Assembly (NCBI GenBank): GCA_002633025.1
Contig: NMRB01000159.1
Coordinates: forward strand, 45,725-109,724
Reading direction: 5' to 3'
Length of the DNA: 64,000 nucleotides
Origin: Notospermus geniculatus
Lineage: Eukaryota > Nemertea > Pilidiophora > Heteronemertea > Lineidae
Shown here: positions 56,389 to 64,000 of the stretch, one piece after another
Layout of the letters: every line of letters begins with the position of its first letter
Position numbering within the stretch: position 1 is the first letter of the stretch
Position numbers and translations under genes: made by a program
Notes under the pieces: model-generated
The model's database searches: none
What the model was told of the DNA's origin: nothing
What the model saw: only the letters and a program-made list of their open reading frames with translations

Positions 56389-57623
56389 CATTGAGAATTT
56401 CTGCAGCAATTTACTTCGTCAAATATTTCTGTGGAGTGCACACACAATACACAAAAATGATTTTGAATATAAAAATATCAGAGCAATTTTCTTATAAAAT
56501 TATTTTTAAACAATAATATAACGAAAGAATATTACACCTGACATTCCAATGAACATTCCCGAAGTGGACTGATTGACACGCTGGCACATTCAGGACGCGT
56601 GTGAGCATGGCTGGTGGTAAAATGGGAACAATCATTGTCCGTCTGAGCATTGCCACCTGCAAACCCTTGTAAATAAGTCACCGTGTGCATAGTTTTCATC
56701 ATAAACAGACAGAAAACAACTTTGTTTTGGACAGAGCCCCTTTCAAATCTTTTTCAGTGATACTGTAGCGTAACTGGCACTATAAACGCATACTCCGCTA
56801 ACAATGTGCCACATAACAAAATAAAATTCAGGTTTCCCTTTTTTACCACGCTGACCTCTTGACCCCGTCTGCATATCATTATCACTCGGAAATACCGATC
56901 GGTCACGAATGATTCCGAGCAAAATGGAAAATATTGCCGCTGTTTAGGTTGGGGTCGAAAATTCGCAAACACTCTGGAAATTGCCTTTTTATTTATCATA
57001 TACTGTGTGTCAATTTTTGTGCTTTTCATCTCTTTGGACACATTCAGGACGCGTGTGAACATGGCTGATGGTAAAATGGGAACAACCATTGTCAGTCTGA
57101 GCATTGCCACCTGCAAACCCTTGAAAATAAGTCACACTGTGCGCATCTTTTCCATCATCAACAGATTTAGAACAACTTTGGTATGGGACAGAGGCCCTTT
57201 CAAATCGGGTCAGTTATCCTATTAGCGTAAATAGCACTGTAAACGCATACTCTGCTAAATATGTTCCACATACCAAAATGAAATTTGGGTTTCCGTTTTA
57301 TACCACGCTGGCCTCTTGACCCCGTCTGCATATCATTATCACTCGGAAATGCCGATCGGTCACGGATGATTCCGAGCAAAATGGGAAATATTGTCGCTGT
57401 TTTCGTCGTGATGACGACGTAACAGACTTGGATCTGTTTTGGAGGCCGTAAAATCCATTCAGTTCTTCAGGGTCCGGAGACAATTGACCATGGTGGGGTA
57501 TTTTGCTAGTAATTACATAAGAAAATTGCTCAAATTGTTTTATAATCTTAATCATTTTCGTGTACCGTGTGTACACTCCACAGAAATATGTGACGAAGTA
57601 AATCGCTGCAGAAATTCTCAATG

Positions 57624-57647
57624 TTCACACCAAGAAACAGATAAAGT
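57624..57647 (+). promoter_or_regulatory. Proximal sequence element, U5 copy D
   Basis: Identical consensus block. It is 38 bp from the 5' end because the spacer has lost one base. Confidence 0.65.
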
Positions 57648-57684
57648 CCCTTTAGATGACTTTCACCCGGAGCCGGGTTTGGGC

Positions 57685-57803
57685 ACTCTGGTTTCTCTTC
57701 AACCCCACGCATAAATCTTTCGCCTTTTACTAAAGATTTCCGTGCAGCGGAACACTCTAATGAGTCTATAGACATTTTTTGTAGCCGTGCTCAATAGCAG
57801 GGT
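57685..57803 (+). pseudogene. U5 snRNA, copy D, probably decaying
   Basis: Full length with intact loop 1 and Sm site, but the conserved CGTGGAGAGGAAC reads CGTGCAGCGGAAC, disturbing the base of the long stem. The 3' stem-loop has GCCGTGCT instead of GCCCTGCT, breaking a pair. The 3'-box-like part (AATATAAACCAATAAAGG) is also altered. It may be transcribed but is likely a poor or non-functional U5. Confidence 0.75.
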
Positions 57804-58240
57804 AATATAAACCAATAAAGGTCAGAACGTCCCACCCTGTCTTCCACGAATACCCGTCGTCTTTGGCGATTGCACCCAAAATGGGGGGGGGGATGACCGA
57901 AGACAGCCAAGTTGATGGTAAAATGGGATCTACCACTGTCGATCAAGGCCTAGCAATCTGGAAAACCCTTGAAAATTAGTCAAATGATCAATAGACAGGT
58001 TGAAAACAACTTTCTTCTCTGGTACACCAGTTATATGAACTGTAGGCCAGAAAATTATAACCTAAAGTTTAATCGTAGGCCTATCTGGGCGATTGTGAAA
58101 AATTTCCATTTGTGCTGTACAAATACATCCGATAGAGAACACGAAGTAGTACCTACCACCCGATAAATTTTGGATGCAACACACTACTACGGTCATTACG
58201 GAGAGTGAGGCGTTATTCTATTCTTTGTTGGTTTTATCAA

Positions 58241-58303
58241 CTCCACGGAAATCTTTAGTAAAAGGCGAAAGATTTATGCGTGGGGTTGAAGAGAAACCAG
58301 AGT
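58241..58303 (-). pseudogene. U5 snRNA, copy E, truncated
   Basis: Retains the 5' end, loop 1 and the stem to CCGTGGAG, then jumps directly to the downstream flank (TTGATAAAACCAACAAAG). An internal deletion of about 55 bp removes the Sm site and 3' stem-loop. The upstream element and 3'-box-like sequence remain. Without an Sm site it cannot form a stable snRNP. Confidence 0.88.
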
Positions 58304-58341
58304 GCTGGACATACGCCTCAGGGTGAAAGCCATCGGAAAAG

Positions 58342-58365
58342 ACTTTATCTGTTTCTTGGTGTGAA
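58342..58365 (-). promoter_or_regulatory. Proximal sequence element, U5 copy E
   Basis: Identical consensus block at the usual 39-bp spacing, although the RNA is truncated. Confidence 0.65.
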
Positions 58366-58792
58366 CATTGAGAATTTTGGAAGCAATTTACATCATCAAA
58401 TATTTGTGCGGAGTGCACACACAATACACTAAAATGATTTTGACTGTAAAACAACAAGAGCAATTTTCTTATAAAATTATTTTTAAACAATAATATTGCG
58501 AAAGAATATTACACCCAACATTCCAATGAACATTCCCAAAGTAGACTGATTGACACGCTGGCACATTCAGGACGCGTGTGAGCATGGCTGGTGGTAAAAT
58601 GGGAGCAACCATTGTCCGTCTGAGCATTGCCACCTGCAAACCCTTGAAAATAAGTCACAGTGTGCATCTTTTTCATTATCAACAAATTCAGAACAACTTT
58701 GGTATGGGACAGAGGCCCTTTCAAATCGGGCCAGTTATCCTATAGCGTAAATAGCACTGTAAACGCATACTCTGCTAACTATGTTCCACATA

Positions 58793-58868
58793 AATAATCA
58801 TAGGTCTGCTGTGTTGGTCAGTATGCCTATCGACAGTACCGGGATTCGAACCCACGCCTCCACATAAT
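58793..58868 (-). mobile_element. 5'-truncated tRNA-type retroposon with target duplication
   Basis: A 76-bp segment absent from the other U5 cassettes is bounded by ATGTTCCACATA on both sides. On the minus strand it has a B-box-like GTGGGTTCGAATCCCGG. This is a recent insertion into the E-F spacer. Confidence 0.75.
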
Positions 58869-59243
58869 ATGTTCCACATACCAGAATCAAATTCAGGTTT
58901 CCCTTTTATACCACTCTGACCTCCTGACCCCGTCTGCATATCATTATCACTCGGAAAAACCGATCGGTCACGAATGATTCCGAGCAAAATGGGAATTATT
59001 GTCACTGTTTTGGCCGTGATGACGTGCTGATGACGTAAAAAAACAACTTGGATCTGTTTTGGAGGCCGTAAAATCCATTTAGTTCTTCATGGTCCAGAGA
59101 TAATTGACCATGTTGGGGTATTTTGCTAATAATTACATAAGAAAATTGCTCAAATTGTTTTGTAATCCTGATTATTTTCGAGTACGGTGTGTGCACTCCA
59201 CAGAAATATTTGACGAGGTAAATTGCTTCCAAAATTCTCAATG

Positions 59244-59267
59244 TTCACACCAAGAAACAGATAAAGT
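59244..59267 (+). promoter_or_regulatory. Proximal sequence element, U5 copy F
   Basis: Consensus block, 39 bp before the 5' end. Confidence 0.7.
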
Positions 59268-59305
59268 CTGTTTAGATGGCTTTCACCCTGAGCCGTGTTC
59301 AGGGC

Positions 59306-59424
59306 ACTCTGGTTTCTCTTCAACCCCACGCATAAATCTTTCGCCTTTTACTAAAGATTTCCGTGGAGAGGAACACTCTAATGAGTCTATAGACATTTTT
59401 TGTAGCCCTGCTCAATAGCAGGGT
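59306..59424 (+). ncRNA. U5 spliceosomal snRNA, copy F
   Basis: Complete U5 with the consensus sequence of this cluster: loop 1 GCCTTTTAC, Sm site ATTTTTTG, 3' stem-loop CCCTGCTCAATAGCAGGG and 3'-box-like CCAACAAAGAATAGAA. It diverges from the truncated copy E, so it is the only working member of that pair. It serves as the reference for the cluster. Confidence 0.94.
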
Positions 59425-59750
59425 AATAAAACCAACAAAGAATAGAAAATACGCTTCGCCCGCTATAGTGGTGTGTTGCATCCAAAATTTAATGACTGGT
59501 AATCTATTTTTGGTGGTATGAATAAAGTATATCACTTCTATTTCTGTATCGAGTGTATTGTACTGCAAAAAAGATACAAAAGCATTTACTAGGTTTTATT
59601 AGAAAATTTTCACAATTTCCCAGATAGGCCTACGATTTAACCTTTGGGTTAGATTTTCTGACCCACAATGCATATAACTGGTGTATCAGAGGAGAAAGTT
59701 GTTTTCAACCTGTCCATTGATCATTTGGCTAATTTTCAAGGGTTTTCCGG

Positions 59751-59872
59751 GGCCCATATTCATAAAACGTTGCTAGGCTTTGCTGCTTGCTAAAGTGCTG
59801 AGTTTGTACAGGCCAATGTACACAACACTAGCAACCAACTAAAGCTAGCAAGGTTTTATGAATATCCGACAG
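59751..59872. repeat. Palindromic MITE between U5 pairs
   Basis: GGGCCCATATTCATAAAACG with GCTAGG at the left is mirrored by GCTAGCAAGGTTTTATGAAT at the right. It lies between copies F and G. Confidence 0.7.
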
Positions 59873-59910
59873 TGACTGGTAGATCCATTCTATTCTTTGT
59901 TGGTTTTATT

Positions 59911-60029
59911 ACCCTGCTATTGAGCAGGGCTACAAAAAATGTCTATAGACTCATTAGAGTGTTCCTCTCCACGGAAATCTTTAGTAAAAGGCGAAAGATT
60001 TATGCGTGGGGTTGAAGAGAAACCAGAGT
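59911..60029 (-). ncRNA. U5 spliceosomal snRNA, copy G
   Basis: Complete U5, identical to copy F across the RNA. Upstream element at 60068-60091. The 3'-box-like sequence is AACAAAGAATAGAA. Head to head with copy H, with 911 bp between the 5' ends. Confidence 0.94.
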
Positions 60030-60067
60030 GCCCAAAACCCGGCTCCGGGTGAAAGTCATCTAAAGGG

Positions 60068-60091
60068 ACTTTATCTGTTTCTTGGTGTGAA
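60068..60091 (-). promoter_or_regulatory. Proximal sequence element, U5 copy G
   Basis: Consensus block, 39 bp before the 5' end. Confidence 0.7.
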
Positions 60092-60877
60092 CATTGAGAA
60101 TTTTTGCGGACATTTACTTCGTCAAATATCTGTACGGAATGCACACAGAGTACAAGAAAATGATTTTGACTATAAAACACCTTGAGCAATTTTCTTATAA
60201 AATTATTTTTTGACAACAATATTACGAAATAATATTACACGCAACATTCCATTGAACATTCCCAAAGTAGACTGATTTACACGCTGACACATTCAGGACG
60301 CGTGTGAGCATGGCTGATGGTAAAATGGGAACAACCATTGTCCATCTGAGCATTGCCACCTGCAAACCCTTGAAAATAAGTCACCGTGTGCGTCTTTTTC
60401 ATTACAAACAGACAGGAAACAACTTTGGTTGGGACAGAGCACCTTTCAAATCGTTTCAGTGATGCTGTAGCGTGAACAGCACTATAAACGCATACTCTGC
60501 TACCTATGTTCCACATACCAGAATCAAATTCAGGTTTCCGTTTTATAACACGCTGACCTCTTGGCCCCGCCTGCATATCATTATCACTCGGAAATGCCGA
60601 TTGGTCACGAATGATTCCGAGCAAAATGGGAATTATTGTCACTGTTTTGGCCGTGATGACGTGCTGATGACGTAACAAACTTGGATCTGTTTTGGAGGCC
60701 GTAAAATCCATTCAGTTCTTCATGGTCCAGAGATAATTGACCATGTTGGGGTATTTTGCTAGTAATTACATAAGAAAATTGCTCAAGTTGTTTTGTGATC
60801 CTGATTATTTTCGAGTACTGTGTGTGCACTCCACAGAAATATTTGACGAGGTGAATTGTGCAGAAAAAAACTCCATG

Positions 60878-60901
60878 TTCACACCAAGAAACAGATAAAG
60901 T
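60878..60901 (+). promoter_or_regulatory. Proximal sequence element, U5 copy H
   Basis: Consensus block, 39 bp before the 5' end. Bases just upstream carry small indels compared with copy F, while the block itself is unchanged. Confidence 0.7.
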
Positions 60902-60939
60902 CTTTATAGATGGCGTTCACCCGGAGCCGTGTGTCGGGC

Positions 60940-61058
60940 ACTCTGGTTTCTCTTCAACCCCACGCATAAATCTTTCGCCTTTTACTAAAGATTTCCGTGG
61001 AGAGGAACACTCTAATGAGTCTGTAGACATTTTTTGTAGCCCTGCTCAATAGCAGGGT
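60940..61058 (+). ncRNA. U5 spliceosomal snRNA, copy H
   Basis: Complete U5 with loop 1, Sm site and 3' stem-loop. It shares the GTCTGTAGAC variant with copy A. The 3'-box-like sequence is more diverged (AGCCAATAAAGATCAAAA). It is the last copy of the cluster. Confidence 0.92.
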
Positions 61059-61231
61059 AATAAAAGCCAATAAAGATCAAAACATCCCACCCCTGTCTTC
61101 AGAGCATACTATCGTCTTTTGAGATTGCACCCAAAATGGGAGTGTAGATAACCGGAGGCAGCCAAGTTGATGGTAAAATGTGACCCTGTCTGGTAAAACC
61201 CGCCGAAAGTCGCTGAACACCGCAGGGTAAA

Positions 61232-61460
61232 GCCCGCGTCACACTGTCCCGAAATTAGACACCCGATGGCCACACGAACATGGAATTTTAAATTCCGCGT
61301 GAAGATGGCCCCCAAAGTCAACTTCCAGAATCTTTGCAAATTTTCGACCCCAACCGGGGTCTTCTTCAGGCTGGCATTTATCAGTAAGATTTCCAAAAGT
61401 GTCCATAATTCGTATGGCCATCGGGTGTCGACTTCGGGACAGTGTGATACGGGCTTTAAT
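61232..61460. repeat. MITE with AAGCCCGYRTCACACTG ends
   Basis: AAGCCCGCGTCACACTGTCC at the left is mirrored by GGACAGTGTGATACGGGCTT at the right, with GACACCCGATGGCCA further in. It contains the dispersed block CCCCAACCGGGGTCTTC. Confidence 0.8.
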
Positions 61461-62401
61461 AAGTTACGTAGAGAGTGCCTTCACAATGACAAAAAACGAC
61501 GGTCTGTTCGTGACAAACAAGCCTTATCGATTGTGCAACAAACCGCAGGTATAAATCTTTGTATATCGCCACCCGGCTCTCAATGCAAACCGGACAATTT
61601 TTCAAAGAGACTGCCGTTCCTATCACACGGGAACTTCATGAAATCGCAAGAGCCTTACCTGATACTGCTGTGTGACGAAGTCCATCGCGTATATTTCATA
61701 GAAAAAAAAGGTCTGAATGCTACCGTCTGTTCTCGTGTCATACCTGCATTCGTAGCATTGATTTAAATCTTTCATGGGGACACAGTCGTTAGTGAAACCG
61801 GTCCGTGCTTGGGTTTCACCGCGTACATTCCACTTGTAATGTACACAGAGTAAATAATACTGCATGGCGACGTATGGATGTACACAAACCCTGGGGCAAG
61901 GATTTCTTGTGAGCTCATGATTCATATTCAGGTGTGAAAGGAAAGAATGCCCTCAGGAAAAATTGTCCGGAGAACAATATATAGTACATGTATTTTGTAG
62001 AATTTAATATTCCCAGGTATTTGGTTTCTGTAGTCATGTATCTTAAATCCGTCATGGTAGCCTACAATAGAAGTGGACACTTTTCTAAGGGACATTCTTT
62101 ACTGTTACACCGTCAACAATGCTGATGGGTTGCCCTGATGAAAAATATAATCGGGAGACCCACCTTAGGAAAACCCGACAGAGCCCCTCACCCCGCTGTT
62201 CCCTGTTGGTACTATAGGCCGTGCAGGAAATATACTGTAGTCTCTGGCCAAGACCATAGCCTCCTAACGACCCAACTTTCCTACCTGCGTCCTGCCTGGG
62301 CTTCTGCTGGTCAAAATTATGTCAACACGGGTCCACCCCTTTAATGCAGAACAAAAATGGTAAAAAAAACATCACCAAAGACACTTACCAAACATTCAAC
62401 A
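61461..62401. other. No supported gene
   Basis: An open frame running to 61766 starts inside the preceding MITE. Its tail has no recognisable domain. Confidence 0.4.
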
Positions 62402-62573
62402 GGGGCGTATTTAAAGGGGGGGGGTGAGGGGCCAGTTGCCCCCCAGAGCCAACCAAAAAAAAACGTGATTTTCATGCGGATTTTGGGCAAAAAAACGGCA
62501 AAAAGAGGTCTTCTGCCCCCCAGAGAAGCTTCTGCCCCCGGACCAAAAAGTTAAATATGGCCCTGTTAAAAAA
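62402..62573. repeat. MITE, GGGCCGTATTTA family, copy 2
   Basis: AGGGGCGTATTTAAAGGGGG at the left and GTTAAATATGGCCCTG at the right. The interior AAACGTGATTTTCATGCGGA and GGTCTTCTGCCCCC match copy 1 (50026-50166) in reverse. Confidence 0.75.
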
Positions 62574-63621
62574 GGATCCCACACCGGACGGACCGCCACT
62601 CCGGAACACAACTCACCTCCATTCATTCCTGATTGCACGCCCGCTAATTACTTGTTTTTCACGAGTCTGAATTATTCCTATCTCCCTGTGTGTGTAGCAT
62701 GCCGCCCTAGCAACGGCTTCCGAATCAATTACCCGCTGAATTTAACAAGTTATTAATTCATGTAGCCATAAGATGACTGCTAGTATTACTTCAACAAGCG
62801 CGCTACAGCGCGGGACATTTGTAGTTCAACAAACCGGCGACAGGTAGCACCACTGCAGAGTTGGCTAGTTAGTTGAGGAAACGAGAGATGGCAGCACTGA
62901 AGTGCTAGTTACAGGTATTGGCAAAAGATGGCAGCACTATAGATTGGTGTAACAGGAGAAAAATTCGCTGGTGTTTATCCATGTCGAAGTGGAATTTGAC
63001 GTCAAAGCCCGCAGTGCAGAAACTTGGGGCAATGGGAAAAGGCCATGCAGAGAAAACATCAGAAAGCCACCTACAGAGGGTAGTCACAACTGTGCAGTGC
63101 AAACATAAGCACCACCCACGACTGAATTTCCACGAGTTCAACCCCCATTCAGCCCCGATCTTCATGCGATAGAAAGGGTGACTCTTTGACAGCGCAGACT
63201 TTCTCCAGGGACTCTGGTTTCCTCCTGCTGTACATTTATTCCTCGTGTGTCAAAAGAGCCAATACTACCGTTTTTTGTGCTCGGTTATCAACTCCATATT
63301 TGGCAGTGCACCAACAAAAGAGCATCTTTTTCCCAAAATACCGTAAGCTGTTTGAATCATGATTACCAAAATAAGGACCAAACACAAGAAATGATATGTA
63401 TTTCCTTTATACAAATGCATTTCCTTTATTTTTTACTACAATAATACACCCTCTAATCTAAATCACCATCGCATCACCCCCCGGTTGATTTGACGATCAT
63501 TTAGTAAACTAAGAAAATCACCAACAAGTCACCAACAAAATCTATCCTGGTAATTAAACCATGTGATAGATCCCAATATAGTATGTACACAAAATACAGT
63601 CAATGCCTAATTAAGTGGTCA
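62574..63621. other. No supported gene; SINE tail at 63165-63240
   Basis: GACTCTTTGACAGCGCAGAC and GACTCTGGTTTCCTCCTGCT followed by TGTACATTTATT mark a SINE tail. AGATGGCAGCACT is repeated at 62886 and 62926. No exon is supported. Confidence 0.45.
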
Positions 63622-63762
63622 GGTGTGGATCCAGAGGGGGAATGCTGGGTGCTCGTCTCCCCTAACAAATCTGCCTGACCGTGAAATTCTGGAATTTGGT
63701 GCAAATTTCAATGTTCCTAGCGCAGGGTGCCCCTCTTTTCCCAAATCCTGGATCCGCCCCTG
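63622..63762. repeat. MITE, GGATCCA-end family, copy 4
   Basis: Reverse orientation. GTGTGGATCCAGAGGGGGAA starts it and TCCTGGATCCGCCCCTG ends it. The interior ACAAATCTGCCTGACC and GAAATTCTGGAATTTGGTGC correspond to the other copies. Confidence 0.78.
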
Positions 63763-64000
63763 GTGGTGGCAGCGATTCAGCCAACTTGAAATGCCCCAGG
63801 CTTCCCAATCTGTTTACGGCATCATACAAACACCTGAGTGGCCAACAGAGAGCAAACTTATGTCAGGAAACTCTCATGTGGAACGGCGCCATACGAGACC
63901 GACTAACTTACAGTAATTCATTAACAATAAAATATTCAGTGTTGATTAAATACGCATTTCATCTATACACAGTGCATTTCTTCATAGCCCCCATCTGTTC
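63763..64000. other. No supported gene
   Basis: Window end. Nothing recognised. Confidence 0.4.

Noticed and set aside
54636-61052. A repeated protein ending SSTPRINLSPFTKDFRG, apparently present in eight copies
   Set aside because: The conserved block is U5 snRNA. The frame exists because the RNA has no stop in that reading, and copies D, E and H break it while keeping RNA features.
61266-61766. 166-codon open frame
   Set aside because: Its first third is the MITE at 61232-61460 and the rest has no recognisable domain or splice support.

Overview
This is nuclear DNA from an animal, most likely a marine invertebrate. The sequence shows GT-AG introns, a tRNA gene with internal promoter boxes, U5 spliceosomal RNA genes, tRNA-derived SINEs and many short inverted-repeat transposons (MITEs). 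I cannot name the species; a lancelet, hemichordate, echinoderm or lophotrochozoan would all fit. There are no operons, CRISPR arrays or other bacterial features. The window is a draft assembly, with runs of N at 14973-15193 and 31121-31620 and single-N joins at 5085, 9260 and 49156. Two of the joins sit beside near-identical duplicated sequence.

Layout. 1-4.1 kb is packed with foldback elements. 4.6-5.4 kb has two near-identical exons of a cysteine-rich PAN/Apple-like domain. 8.4-11.9 kb holds two unrecognised genes on the plus strand, broken up by transposons. 15.6-22.8 kb, minus strand, carries six exons of an R3H-domain protein (R3HDM/encore family) that read in one frame; its 3' part is not found. 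23-50 kb is mostly gene-poor, with minisatellites, SINEs and several MITE families. 50.6-51.6 kb, minus strand, has an intact 326-codon exon of a PID/PTB-domain adaptor. 53.2 kb has a tRNA-Pro(AGG) gene.

The most notable locus is 54.6-61.1 kb: eight U5 snRNA loci arranged as four head-to-head pairs. Each has a conserved proximal element ending 38-39 bp upstream of the 5' end and a 3'-box-like element. Five look intact, one has a changed 3' loop but is otherwise intact, one has stem-breaking changes, and one lost its Sm site and 3' stem-loop. The repeated small open frames across this cluster are chance translations of the U5 RNA, not a protein family.

The protein genes are unrelated to one another. 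R3HDM-type proteins bind RNA and PTB proteins are cytoplasmic adaptors. U5 and tRNA genes supply splicing and translation. The remaining DNA is dominated by non-autonomous transposons, including PIF/Harbinger-like elements (TTA target sites), TTAA-site elements, nested insertions with a recognisable empty site, and long perfect palindromes.
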